From the NCBI GenBank assembly GCA_004557645.1, contig SFGI01000025.1:1-30437 (forward strand): 30,437 bases of DNA. Reading direction: 5' to 3'. Every line of letters starts with the position of its first letter. The stretch's first letter is position 1. Both the position numbers and the translations under genes were made by a program. The notes beneath the pieces were generated by a model. That model did no database searches, was not told the origin of the DNA, and was given only the letters and a program-made list of their open reading frames with translations. This document shows positions 15,778 to 23,947 of the stretch, in pieces. The DNA comes from [Eubacterium] saphenum. GTDB taxonomy: Bacteria > Bacillota > Clostridia > Lachnospirales > Anaerotignaceae.

Positions 15778-16182
15778 ATGACACCAACACAGGAAGTGGA
15801 ACTGAACATGGCAAGCATCGAGAAAAAAATCATCCCCAGCCTGACCTGGAAGATCAACGAGGAACGGGCAGAGGTGCGGGGAACGGTGGATGAGCTGGAA
15901 GCCATGAAACAGGCAATCCATAAAATTTTGCAGACAGAAAGATACAGATATGCCATTTACGATTGGAATTACGGTATTGAGCTGGAAGAATTATATGGAA
16001 AAAATGTGACCTATGTGATCCCGGAACTGAAAAAGCGGATTGAGGATGCACTGCTGGCAGACGATAGAATCACGGCGGTGACGGACTTTTCCTTTCAGCA
16101 GGAAAAGGGAAGCGTGACAGCGGGATTTCTGGTGCATACTATCTTCGGTGAGATCACGGCGGAAAGGACGGTGGATATTTGA
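15778..16182 (+). CDS. xkdS: Baseplate wedge protein XkdS (DUF2634-like, gp25-type)
   Basis: A 134-residue protein with a strong AAAGGAGGG. The core YAIYDWNYGIELEELYGKNVTYVIPELKKRIEDALLADDRITAVTDF is typical of XkdS and of gp25-like wedge proteins, which start sheath assembly on the baseplate. The C-terminal strands (SVTAGFLVHTIFGEITAERTVDI) fit. The stop codon overlaps the next start as TGATG. Confidence 0.9.
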   Translation: MTPTQEVELNMASIEKKIIPSLTWKINEERAEVRGTVDELEAMKQAIHKILQTERYRYAIYDWNYGIELEELYGKNVTYVIPELKKRIEDALLADDRITAVTDFSFQQEKGSVTAGFLVHTIFGEITAERTVDI

Positions 16183-17252
16183 TGGTGAAAAGCTATGAGG
16201 AACTGATGGAGCAGAAGCTGGATCAGATCGATGACAAAAGGGACAAGCGACAGGGCAGCTTGATTTTTGATGCCCTGGCACCCAATGCGGCGGAAACAGC
16301 CACCTTTTACGCTGATCTGGATCTGCTGGAGGACAGAACCTTTGCGGATACGGCAACGGGGGACGACCTGACCAGACGGGCGGCGGAACGGGGCATCAGC
16401 AGAAAGCCTGCGGTAAAGGCCACATTTTACGGGCGTTTTCTGAATGAAGACGGCAAGGAATACCCTGTGGAAGCAGGCATGAGATTTTTTTTGGAGGAAT
16501 ACTATTATGTGGTGCTTTCCAGAGAAGCGGACGGGCGATATGTGCTGGAATGCGAAACAGCAGGTGCCTGCGGAAATGATTACTTAGGGAACCTGCTGCC
16601 TTTGGAAAATATGGATGGATTGGCGGCGGCAACGTTGGAGGAACTGCGTACGGACGGCGAGGATGAGGAAGGGGACGAAGAGCTCCGGAAACGGTATTTC
16701 GCTAGCTTTGACGCAGATGCTTTCGGCGGGAACATTGCTGATTATCAGAGAAAGGTCAGCGCATTGCAGAATGTAGGCGGGGTAAAGGTATACCCTGCTT
16801 GGGACGGCGGCGGTACGGTAAAGCTGGTCATCATCGACCAGGGCTGGCGGGCCCCTACGGAAACGGAACTGGCGGAACTGCAGAAGGAGATCGACCCGGA
16901 ACGCAGAGGAGACGGATATGGGATCGCGCCCATCGGACATCAGGTGACGGTGGAAGGCGTTACGGAAGTGACCTGCAGCATTACCATGAACATTTCTCTG
17001 GCAGAAGGAGCGGTGCAGGAAACGGTGCTGGAAGATATCCGAAGCAGATTTGAGGCATATTTTGAAGAACTGCGGAAAAGCTGGGCAGAGAGCGAATATT
17101 TGACAGTGCGTATCAGCTATCTGGAATCCAGAGCCTTGGAGGCAGACGGTGTGGTGGATATTTCTGATTGTATGGTCAACGGCAACGGCGGCAACACGGT
17201 GCTGAAGGCTGATGAAATCCCCATTCTGGGCGAAACCGGGGTGACAGCATGA
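16182..17252 (+). CDS. xkdT: Baseplate assembly protein J (XkdT)
   Basis: A 356-residue baseplate J/gp6-type wedge protein. I use ATG 16182 within TGATG; a TTG at 16179 is also in frame. The N-terminus (SYEELMEQKLDQIDDKRDKRQGSLIFDALAPNAAE) is the family hallmark. The middle holds ARDLTRR-like DDLTRRAAERGISRKPA and AGACGNDYLGNLLPLENM, then RKRYFASFDADAFGGNIADYQRKVSAL and VKVYPAWDGGGTVKLVIIDQ. These proteins form the baseplate ring that holds the sheath in its extended state. It overlaps xkdU by ATGA and appears full length. Confidence 0.93.
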   Translation: MVKSYEELMEQKLDQIDDKRDKRQGSLIFDALAPNAAETATFYADLDLLEDRTFADTATGDDLTRRAAERGISRKPAVKATFYGRFLNEDGKEYPVEAGMRFFLEEYYYVVLSREADGRYVLECETAGACGNDYLGNLLPLENMDGLAAATLEELRTDGEDEEGDEELRKRYFASFDADAFGGNIADYQRKVSALQNVGGVKVYPAWDGGGTVKLVIIDQGWRAPTETELAELQKEIDPERRGDGYGIAPIGHQVTVEGVTEVTCSITMNISLAEGAVQETVLEDIRSRFEAYFEELRKSWAESEYLTVRISYLESRALEADGVVDISDCMVNGNGGNTVLKADEIPILGETGVTA

Positions 17253-17818
17253 GGGAGAACAGATACAGCGGATATTTGCCTAGTACGGTAAAAGAATTGC
17301 AGGAATTTCAGAAGCTGGCGGAGATCGAAGGGCAGATTCTGGAGGAAGAAGCGGCAGCGAGAGACAAAGTGGTGAACAACCAATGGATCTTGACGGCGGA
17401 GAGAAGCGGGCTGCTGCGGCTGGCGAAGATGATGGGTTTTCTGGGGGCAGAGGTGCTGGAAACGGAGGCTCTGCGAAAAGAGATCTTGTATCGTTGGAAC
17501 AGCCGAAGCCCATATACTCGGTTCCATCTGCTGGATTGGCTGGATGGCTGCTGCGGGAAAGGAAAATATACCGCAGAGTTAGAGCGAGAAAAATATTTCC
17601 TGCATCTGGTGTTGGAGCTGAGCGTAAAGGGAAAACGAGATTTTCTGCAGAAGCATCTGCGGAAGATCATCCCGGCGAATTTGACCCTGAAAGTAGATCT
17701 GAATACGAATACTTATGGGAAGGTGGGCGTGATGACCCACGGGCGGATGAAGGAACTGGGCTGGACTTACGGACAGATTCCGTTTGAAGACTTGACACCT
17801 TACCAGACAAGAGAATGA
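17249..17818 (+). CDS. xkdU: Baseplate/tail protein XkdU (DUF2313-like)
   Basis: A 189-residue protein of the YmfQ/XkdU family: NRYSGYLPSTVKELQEFQKLAEIEGQILEE at the start, LETEALRKEILYRWNSRSPYTRFHLLDWLDG in the middle and HGRMKELGWTYGQIPFEDLTPYQ at the end. In other phages this is the last baseplate gene and is followed by tail fibres and lysis genes. Here a terminator begins four bases after the stop, so the unit ends without fibre, holin or endolysin. That makes it the final gene of the module. Confidence 0.9.
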   Translation: MRENRYSGYLPSTVKELQEFQKLAEIEGQILEEEAAARDKVVNNQWILTAERSGLLRLAKMMGFLGAEVLETEALRKEILYRWNSRSPYTRFHLLDWLDGCCGKGKYTAELEREKYFLHLVLELSVKGKRDFLQKHLRKIIPANLTLKVDLNTNTYGKVGVMTHGRMKELGWTYGQIPFEDLTPYQTRE

Positions 17819-17821
17819 GAG

Positions 17822-17862
17822 AAAGCCTTGAGCAAAAAAACATTGCTTGGGGCTTTTTATTT
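17822..17862 (+). terminator. Rho-independent terminator closing the phage-like module
   Basis: AAAGCCTTGAGCAA at 17822-17835 pairs with TTGCTTGGGGCTTT at 17843-17856 (G-U pairs included) and runs into T residues. Its closeness to the xkdU stop indicates the operon truly ends here. Confidence 0.92.
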
Positions 17863-17950
17863 GTAAAAATGGATTTTAGAAAAAAATTGAGGATGCAGTG
17901 GGGATTGAAGACGAAGCCTACCCATGTGGAGGATACCGGTGCGAATTGCC

Positions 17951-17979
17951 TTGCTCTTCTTTTTTGTGGATGGTATGAT
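17951..17979 (+). promoter_or_regulatory. Predicted promoter of the MATE gene
   Basis: TTGCTC at 17951-17956 and TATGAT at 17974-17979 with a 17-base spacer, about 35 bases before the MATE start. AAAGGGAGGAAGAAGG follows as the ribosome binding site. Confidence 0.6.
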
Positions 17980-18014
17980 AAAGAAATGAAGTAAAAACAA
18001 AGGGAGGAAGAAGG

Positions 18015-19409
18015 ATGGAACAGGCGATGAAACAGGAAAACCCCTTGGGCTATGCGCCTTTGGGCGGCTTGATACGGAAATTTGCTATCCCGTCTATCAT
18101 CGGCATGCTGGTGTCGGCGGCTTACAATATCACAGACCAGATCTTCATTGGGCATATGGTGGGGATGCTGGGCAATGCGGCTACCAATGTGGCTTTCCCT
18201 ACGACAATGCTGCTGACGGCCTTTGCCCAGTTGATCGGCGTGGGGACTGCGGCGAATTTCAATATCAATCTTGGGGCAAAACGAAAGGAAGAAGCAGAAA
18301 AATTTATTGGCAACGGCCTGATGCTGATGTCTTTGGTGGGCATTTTGTATATGGCGTTGGTTTTGCTGCTGAAAACACCCATTCTGATCCTTTGCGGGGC
18401 AACGGACACGGTTTTGCCCTATGCACAGGCATATTTGGGTATCACAGCCATCGGGATCCCCTTCCTGCTGTTCAGCAGTGCGGCAAGTGTTATCCTTCGT
18501 GCGGATGGCAGCCCTTCTTATTCTATGTTTTGTACCATCGTGGGGGCAGTGCTGAATGTTTTCTTGGACTGGCTGTTCCTGTTCGTCTTTGACTGGGGCA
18601 TTCAGGGGGCGGCTGTGGCAACGATCACCGGGCAGATCGTCTCTTTCGGGCTGTGTATCCGTTATTTCCCCAAATTCAAGACATTTCCGATCCGAAAGGA
18701 TATGCTGAAACTGAACGGAGCTTATGTTGGGCAGATCGCAAAACTGGGGACCGGTAATTTCATCAACCATACGATCATGATGCTGGTGAATATCGTGCTG
18801 AACAATTCTCTGACCTATTATGGGGCATTGTCCATTTACGGCAGTGACATTCCCCTGGCGGTTTCCGGCGTGGCAGCGAAGCTGAACATGATCATGATTT
18901 CCTTTGTGGTAGGGCTTGCCCAGGGGTGTCAGCCTATTTTGGGCTTCAATATCGGGGCAAAGCAGTATGACAGAGTCAAGGCCACCTACAAAAAAGCCGT
19001 AAAGATCGGGCTTTGCTTCAGTGTTACGGCGTTTTTGCTGTTCCAGTTTTTCCCCAGACCCATCATCAGTATTTTTGGGGTTGGGGAGGAATTATATTTC
19101 CAGTTTGCGGAAAAATATCTGCGGATCTATATGTTTATGGTGTTTACCTTTGGGATGCAGCCTATCACGGTAAATTATTTCACCAGCATCGGCAGTGTGA
19201 AGCAGGGCATTTTCCTTTCTGCCTCCAGACAGGGATTTTTGCTGCTGCCGCTGCTGCTGTTGCTGCCTTTGCAATTTGGTTTAAACGGTGTTCTTTTCGC
19301 AGGGCCCATTGCTGATGGCTTGGCAGCGATCCTTTCTATCACCATGGTCGTCATCAATTTCCGCAGCCTTTCCAAGCAGCAGGCTGCCCTGAAAGAAGCA
19401 GAAGCTTGA
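18015..19409 (+). CDS. MATE family efflux transporter
   Basis: A 464-residue inner-membrane antiporter with about twelve hydrophobic helices in two similar halves. Visible MATE features include the opening LGGLIRKFAIPSIIGMLVSAAYNITDQIFIGHMVG, the half-repeat LGTGNFINHTIMMLVNIVLNNSL, and GLAQGCQPILGFNIGAKQYDRVKATYKKA in the second half. It would export cationic drugs, dyes or metabolites using a Na+ or H+ gradient. It has its own promoter and is separated from the phage-like module by a terminator, so I see no functional link. Substrate unknown. Confidence 0.93.
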   Translation: MEQAMKQENPLGYAPLGGLIRKFAIPSIIGMLVSAAYNITDQIFIGHMVGMLGNAATNVAFPTTMLLTAFAQLIGVGTAANFNINLGAKRKEEAEKFIGNGLMLMSLVGILYMALVLLLKTPILILCGATDTVLPYAQAYLGITAIGIPFLLFSSAASVILRADGSPSYSMFCTIVGAVLNVFLDWLFLFVFDWGIQGAAVATITGQIVSFGLCIRYFPKFKTFPIRKDMLKLNGAYVGQIAKLGTGNFINHTIMMLVNIVLNNSLTYYGALSIYGSDIPLAVSGVAAKLNMIMISFVVGLAQGCQPILGFNIGAKQYDRVKATYKKAVKIGLCFSVTAFLLFQFFPRPIISIFGVGEELYFQFAEKYLRIYMFMVFTFGMQPITVNYFTSIGSVKQGIFLSASRQGFLLLPLLLLLPLQFGLNGVLFAGPIADGLAAILSITMVVINFRSLSKQQAALKEAEA

Positions 19410-19427
19410 GTTTTGGGCAAAAAACTG

Positions 19428-19456
19428 TTGCGAAGGGGAAGAGAATGTGCTACAAT
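19428..19456 (+). promoter_or_regulatory. Predicted promoter of secG
   Basis: TTGCGA at 19428-19433 and TACAAT at 19451-19456, 17-base spacer. The leader to secG is about 70 bases and includes a small GGGG/CCCC hairpin near 19469-19483. Confidence 0.65.
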
Positions 19457-19534
19457 ATACAAATCGTGGGGTGGAGTGTCCCCGTAAACTGAAGATGTTA
19501 CACTCGGAAGAGTGAAAATACAGGAGGTTTTCGT

Positions 19535-19774
19535 ATGTCTACAATCGGTATGGTATTAACAGTTGTTTTGATGATCCTGGCAGTTGTTCTGGCAGCTATC
19601 ATCCTGATGCAGTCCAAACGTTCCGCTGGCCTGGGCGCAGTAAGCGGCAGCAGCAGTGATTCTTACTGGAGCAAAAACAAAGGCAATTCTGTGGAAGGCG
19701 CACTGGAAAAATACACAAAAATCGGCGGCGCACTGTTCATGATCATTGCGTTCATCGTAAATCTGGTAGGTTAA
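19535..19774 (+). CDS. secG: Preprotein translocase subunit SecG
   Basis: A 79-residue protein with two membrane helices (about residues 3-24 and 58-77) flanking the conserved cytoplasmic loop with LMQSKRSAGLGAVSGSS. SecG joins SecY and SecE in the export channel and assists the SecA cycle. A good AGGAGG precedes the ATG. The order secG-rnr-smpB-ssrA is conserved in Firmicutes and supports the call. An unusually structured region follows before rnr. Confidence 0.95.
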   Translation: MSTIGMVLTVVLMILAVVLAAIILMQSKRSAGLGAVSGSSSDSYWSKNKGNSVEGALEKYTKIGGALFMIIAFIVNLVG

Positions 19775-19781
19775 GAAATTA

Positions 19782-19985
19782 GGGTGTCGACTATGTCGAC
19801 ACCCTTCGTCGAAATCAGGATTTCGACGAGGAAACAGAGGACAAACAGATAAGTTCCAGCGGTGCAGACACCTCGAAACTTTCTGTTTTCCTCGACGGAA
19901 GTGAATTCCGTCTGCGGATTCCATTCGGGAAACTTCTTTGTTTCCCGAACCCTTCAGCGGCACGAAATTCGTTTTACCTGCAGTT
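19782..19985 (+). other. Array of long hairpins between secG and rnr
   Basis: Almost the whole stretch folds. H1: GGGTGTCGAC with GTCGACACCC (19782-19804, loop TAT). H2: TCGTCGAAAT with ATTTCGACGA (19806-19829). H3: CGAGGAAACAGA at 19827-19838 with TCTGTTTTCCTCG at 19882-19894, enclosing AGTTC/GAAACT and GGTG/CACC. H4: GACGGAA with TTCCGTC (19894-19912). H5: TTCGGGAAAC with GTTTCCCGAA (19924-19949). None of these is followed by a T run, so they are not ordinary terminators. The stretch may be a structured RNA, a leader of rnr or a degenerate palindromic element. No known RNA family was recognised. Confidence 0.7.
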
Positions 19986-20013
19986 AAAAGATGCCGAAAA
20001 GGCATCTTTTTTT
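19986..20013 (+). terminator. Rho-independent terminator before rnr
   Basis: AAAAGATGCC at 19986-19995 pairs with GGCATCTTTT at 20001-20010 and is followed by further T. It ends secG and the hairpin array; if the array folds alternatively it could also act as an attenuator for rnr. Confidence 0.9.
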
Positions 20014-20068
20014 ATAGGATGAGAAATTTTGGGGAAAGATAATTTCAAGAAAACATAAGGAGAATTCT

Positions 20069-22228
20069 ATGGAAGAGATGGATATTCTAAAGGAGAGAAA
20101 AGAGAAAATTTTAGCATATATCGAAAGCCAAGACTATATACCCATGAAGCGCAGGGACATGCGTGCCATGCTTTCTGTGCCTGCGGAGGACAGGGAAAAG
20201 TTTGAGCTGCTCATCAATGAACTGATCGAGGAAGGCCGGGTTTTTGAGACGAAAAAAGGCAAGCTGGCCTCTCCCAGAAATCTGCAGATGGCGACGGGTA
20301 CCTTTACCGGTCACGCAAGGGGCTTTGGTTTTGTCACTCCTGAGGAGGGCGGCGATGATATCTTTATCCCTGCCAGCGAGACCATGGGTGCCATGCAGAA
20401 GGATAAAGTTCTTTACAAGGTGCTGCACAAGGCGGAAAAAGGTAAGAAGGCCGATGGTGTCATCGTGCGGATTTTGGAACGGGGGCAGCAGCGCATTGTC
20501 GGCACCTTTGAAGCGGGCAGCAAGGGCTATGGCTTTGTGGTGGCCGATGATAAGAAGATCCCCAAGGATATTTTTGTATCCAGAGACCATACGAAAGGCG
20601 CAGTGACAGGCCATAAGGTGGTTGTGGAGATCATCGATTACGGCGAGGACAGACGCAACCCCGAGGGGAAAGTGGTGGAGATTCTGGGGCATGTCAACGA
20701 CCCCGGCGTAGATATTCTGTCTGTCATCCGCAGATATGACCTGGCGGTGGAATTTCCCGATGCAGTTTATGAAGAAATCGAAAAAATCGGCACGGAAGTG
20801 GCGGAAGAGGACAAAAAAGGCAGAGAAGACTTGCGGGATTTGCTGACCATCACCATCGACGGCGAGGATGCCAAGGACCTGGACGATGCCATTTCCCTGC
20901 AGAAACTGGCAAATGGCAATTTCAAATTGGGCGTGCATATCGCCGATGTTTCCCATTATGTGAGAGAATATACGGAGCTGGATAAGGAAGCTTATGCCAG
21001 AGGGACAAGTGTGTATTTGGTGGACAGGGTCATTCCCATGCTGCCCCATAAGCTGAGCAACGGCATCTGCTCTCTGAATCCTCATGTGGACAGGCTGGCC
21101 CTCAGCTGCATCATGGAGCTGAACCAGAAGGGGGAAGTGGTGAGCCACCGCATCGCGGAAACCATCATCAATTCCGATTACCGCATGACCTATACAGCAG
21201 TGCGGGAGATTCTGGAGGAGGAAACCCCTGAACTGCTGGAGCAGTATGCAGAAATTCTGCCTATGCTGGAGGATATGGAAGAACTGCGCCAGATTTTAGG
21301 GGCAAAGAGAAGAAAAAGAGGCTCTGTGAATTTTGACCTGCCCGAATCCAAAATCATTCTGGATGAAAACGGCAAGCCCATCGATATACACCCTTACGAA
21401 AGAAGCATTGCCACAAATATGATCGAGGAATTTATGCTGGTGTGCAACGAGACCATCGCAGAAAATTCCTTCTGGCAGGAAATGCCCTTCCTGTATCGCA
21501 GCCATCAGGAGCCTGACGAGGAAAAACTGGAAAAAATGGAACAGTTCCTGCGGGGCTTTGGCTATTATCTGCGGAAGAAGGACGGCGAGATCCACCCTCG
21601 TGAAATTCAGAAGGTGCTGCAAAAGGCAGAGGGGACCGATGAAGAACGCATCATCACCCGCATGGTGCTGCGGAGCATGATGCAGGCCAGATATACGGCG
21701 GAAAACGGCGGACACTTTGGGCTGGCGGCGAAATATTACTGCCATTTCACCTCCCCCATCCGCAGATATCCTGACTTGGAAATTCACCGGATGATCAAAA
21801 AAATGCTCCATGGTGAGCTGGATGAAAAATCCTCTCTGGAATATCGCAGAAAAATGCCCGATTGGGCAAAGCATTGCTCCAAACAGGAACGCATCGCCGA
21901 GGATGCAGAGAGGGATACCGATGCTTTGAAAAAAGTAGAATATATGGAAGATAAGATTGGCGAAATTTACGAAGGCATCATCTCCGGCGTGACCAACTGG
22001 GGCATCTATGTGGAGCTGCCCAATACCATCGAAGGGATGGTCTCTCTGGCACAAATGGATGATGATTACTACGAATTCGACGAAAGAAATATGCAGGTAT
22101 GCGGCAAACGGACGAAGAAAAGCTATCGCCTGGGGGACAGGGTGACGGTTTCTGTGGCGAAGGTAGACCGCATGATGGGTACCATCGATTTTGCCTTTGA
22201 AGAGGATTTTGAAACATTTGAGGACTAA
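20069..22228 (+). CDS. rnr: Ribonuclease R
   Basis: A 719-residue 3'-5' exoribonuclease that degrades structured RNA, helps mature tmRNA and works in trans-translation quality control. Domain order: a winged helix at about residues 1-65 (IPMKRRDMRAML), two cold-shock domains (about 75-220: GTFTGHARGFGFVTPE and GTFEAGSKGYGFVVADD), the RNB catalytic core starting near TITIDGEDAKDLDDAISL with the metal-binding aspartates, GHFGLAAKYYCHFTSPIRRYPDLEIHR, and a C-terminal S1 domain (about 630-715). Length is normal. The start follows AAGGAG. It is flanked by heavily structured intergenic RNA on both sides. Confidence 0.96.
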   Translation: MEEMDILKERKEKILAYIESQDYIPMKRRDMRAMLSVPAEDREKFELLINELIEEGRVFETKKGKLASPRNLQMATGTFTGHARGFGFVTPEEGGDDIFIPASETMGAMQKDKVLYKVLHKAEKGKKADGVIVRILERGQQRIVGTFEAGSKGYGFVVADDKKIPKDIFVSRDHTKGAVTGHKVVVEIIDYGEDRRNPEGKVVEILGHVNDPGVDILSVIRRYDLAVEFPDAVYEEIEKIGTEVAEEDKKGREDLRDLLTITIDGEDAKDLDDAISLQKLANGNFKLGVHIADVSHYVREYTELDKEAYARGTSVYLVDRVIPMLPHKLSNGICSLNPHVDRLALSCIMELNQKGEVVSHRIAETIINSDYRMTYTAVREILEEETPELLEQYAEILPMLEDMEELRQILGAKRRKRGSVNFDLPESKIILDENGKPIDIHPYERSIATNMIEEFMLVCNETIAENSFWQEMPFLYRSHQEPDEEKLEKMEQFLRGFGYYLRKKDGEIHPREIQKVLQKAEGTDEERIITRMVLRSMMQARYTAENGGHFGLAAKYYCHFTSPIRRYPDLEIHRMIKKMLHGELDEKSSLEYRRKMPDWAKHCSKQERIAEDAERDTDALKKVEYMEDKIGEIYEGIISGVTNWGIYVELPNTIEGMVSLAQMDDDYYEFDERNMQVCGKRTKKSYRLGDRVTVSVAKVDRMMGTIDFAFEEDFETFED

Positions 22229-22238
22229 AAGGAAAAGA

Positions 22239-22382
22239 CACTCTCAGGAATGTAGTGGCGGCTTAAGAAAACATTAGTTCAGTTTTATTGATTTCTTAAG
22301 CCGCACTGCGAGGATGTCCCAATAAGAAAACATTTTTTGTTTTCTTATTGGGACTCCTCTGATTATGAGAGTGCCTTTTTTT
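22239..22382 (+). terminator. Branched hairpin structure and terminator after rnr
   Basis: An outer stem CACTCTCA (22239-22246) with TGAGAGTG (22366-22373) is followed by a long T run, as in an intrinsic terminator. Inside are two long hairpins. One is GCGGCTTAAGAAA with TTTCTTAAGCCGC (22258-22270/22292-22304), extended by AGT/ACT. The other is TCCCAATAAGAAAAC with GTTTTCTTATTGGGA (22317-22331/22339-22353), extended by GAGGA/TCCTC. The result is a three-way junction of about 140 bases. Simple terminators do not need this, so it may have another role. The T run overlaps the end of the minus-strand gene. Confidence 0.8.
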
Positions 22383-22665
22383 AATCTCGGATGGCTGCAA
22401 GGATCAGGTCATCAAAGAGATAGTATTCAAATTGGGTGATACCGGGCAGTTCATCCTCCGGCATGAAATTACCTTCCAGTTCGATGCGCCAGCCAAGGCC
22501 CGTGTAGGTGCCGGAGCCGCCGTCTTGGTTTAGCTGGGTGGGGCGGGCAAAGATGGGCTTTTCAAAGCTTTTCAGGCGCAGCAGGTCTGTGGCTGCCATG
22601 GCAAACCAGAGAAGAAAGAAAAATAGAAAAACGAGAAAAAGGCGTTTGATGGTGCTTGTTTTCAT
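22381..22665 (-). CDS. Small membrane-anchored protein of unknown function
   Basis: A 94-residue protein with a basic start (MKTSTIKR), one hydrophobic helix at about residues 9-27 and a 65-residue outer part containing RPTQLNQDGGSGTYTGLGW, EGNFMPEDELPGI and FEYYLFDDLILAAI. No lipobox Cys is present, so it is either an uncleaved anchor or an exported protein. An AAAAAGGGAGA site lies before the ATG on the minus strand. The GGSGTYTGLGW and FMPEDELPG patterns look like a recurrent small clostridial family, but I know no function. It converges on rnr and shares the terminator region. Confidence 0.75.
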   Translation of the reverse strand: MKTSTIKRLFLVFLFFFLLWFAMAATDLLRLKSFEKPIFARPTQLNQDGGSGTYTGLGWRIELEGNFMPEDELPGITQFEYYLFDDLILAAIRD

Positions 22666-22866
22666 TGGAATCTCCCTTTTTGAAAAAACTTTTCAGATGA
22701 TTTTTGTTAAAACTATTATAACAGAAAAAGCTGGACTGTGGGTAAAACCCATGCAAATTTAAGGAAACCGTAGGAATTGGCATTTTGGGGAGGAAAAAAG
22801 GAAAAGAAGCCTGAAAAATGGGTATTCTTTGTAAATAAATTGAAATATTTGTCATGGAAACGTCAT

Positions 22867-22895
22867 TTGATTTTTTCGCTATTCTATGGTATAGT
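22867..22895 (+). promoter_or_regulatory. Predicted promoter of smpB-ssrA
   Basis: TTGATT at 22867-22872 and TATAGT at 22890-22895 with a 17-base spacer, about 45 bases before the smpB start. Confidence 0.7.
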
Positions 22896-22941
22896 TATTC
22901 CTGCAGTAAGAGTGGAAAGACAAAGAAGCAGGTGATTCTGT

Positions 22942-23415
22942 ATGGCAAAGGCGAAGGGAACAAAGCTGATCGCCCAAAACAAAAAAGCATATCATGATTA
23001 TTTCATTGAAGAGACCATACAGGCCGGTATTTCTTTGGCAGGGACAGAGGTGAAAAGCCTGCGGGCGGGCAAGTGCAGCCTGAAGGAAAGCTACATCCAG
23101 ATCAAGGATGGGGAAGCATTCATCTATAACATGCACATCAGCCCCTATGAACAGGGCAATATTTTCAATAAAGACCCCCTGCGCCCCAGAAGATTGCTGC
23201 TGCATAAGGTACAGATCCGCAAATGGGACCATGAGGTTCGTGCTGCGGGCTATACGGTGGTTCCTCTGAAGGTTTATTTTGACCGCAGCTATGTGAAAGT
23301 AGATGTTGCGCTGGCAAAAGGTAAAAAACTCTACGATAAGAGGGACACCATTGCGAAAAATGATATGCGCCGTCAGGCGGAAAAAGATTTTAAAGTCAGA
23401 AATCTTACTTTGTAA
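22942..23415 (+). CDS. smpB: SsrA-binding protein SmpB
   Basis: A 157-residue RNA-binding protein that delivers tmRNA to stalled ribosomes. Family marks: NKKAYHDYFIEETIQAGISLAGTEVKSLR, KCSLKESYIQIKDGEAFIYNMHISPYEQGN, HEVRAAGYTVVPLKVYF and the C-terminal basic tail from about residue 130 (GKKLYDKRDTIAKNDMRRQAEK), which becomes ordered in the decoding centre. It is 71 bases upstream of ssrA and likely shares its promoter. Confidence 0.97.
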   Translation: MAKAKGTKLIAQNKKAYHDYFIEETIQAGISLAGTEVKSLRAGKCSLKESYIQIKDGEAFIYNMHISPYEQGNIFNKDPLRPRRLLLHKVQIRKWDHEVRAAGYTVVPLKVYFDRSYVKVDVALAKGKKLYDKRDTIAKNDMRRQAEKDFKVRNLTL

Positions 23416-23486
23416 AGAGTTGTCGTTTTACACCATTTCACTTTTGCGAGCGGAGAGATTCCAAAAGGGAAAAACTTCACTACCAA

Positions 23487-23842
23487 GGGGATGCAATGGT
23501 TTCGACGGGAGTCTTGAAAGTAGGGATAGCCATCCGCGGACCAGTGAACCGCGTCATCAAGCTGGAACCTTTTTAAAAAAGAAACGACAAAAATAATTTT
23601 GCACTGGCTGCCTAATTAACGGCGCCTGTCGGCCTCTGGTCTCTCGCTGCCAGAGAATCCGGCATCGACTTTGCGAGGCACTTTTCTGCCTAAGCTTTGC
23701 GGCAGGAAAAGATTCATGAAGCTACTGAGGGACAAAGCCTGTCATTCGGCGTTGTAACGAGGGAATGTCAAAAGACTGACTGTGATGGGAGAAGTTCTTA
23801 TGGATGGGTTTTCGGACAGGGGTTCAATTCCCCTCATCTCCA
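23487..23842 (+). ncRNA. ssrA: Transfer-messenger RNA (tmRNA)
   Basis: The tRNA-like ends are clear: GGGGATG at 23487-23493 pairs with CATCTCC at 23835-23841, with the T-arm loop GGTTCAATTCCCC just before. CCA is not encoded, so it must be added. The tag frame reads AAC GAC AAA AAT AAT TTT GCA CTG GCT GCC TAA at 23583-23615, giving NDKNNFALAA; the resume codon may be that AAC or the AGA before it. The FALAA end is the usual degradation signal for ClpXP-type proteases. tmRNA and SmpB rescue stalled ribosomes. Confidence 0.97.
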
Positions 23843-23854
23843 TATTTACAATGA

Positions 23855-23887
23855 AAAAAGCCTTGAGTTTTCAAGGCTTTTTTTATT
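23855..23887 (+). terminator. Rho-independent terminator of ssrA
   Basis: AAAAAGCCTTGA (23855-23866) pairs with TCAAGGCTTTTT (23871-23882) and continues into T residues. Confidence 0.92.
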
Positions 23888-23947
23888 TGCAAAAAAATGG
23901 GTATCAAAAAGAAGATGATTCCAACGGAGTGCCAACAAAAGAAATAA

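Noticed and set aside
4119..17862. Att sites flanking the phage-like module
   Set aside because: I compared 4009-4221 with 17819-18014 by eye and found no convincing direct repeat. A computed repeat search would be needed to be sure.
17667..18770. 367-residue minus-strand open frame
   Set aside because: It spans the end of xkdU, a terminator, a promoter and the MATE start in antisense; low-complexity composition and no start signal.
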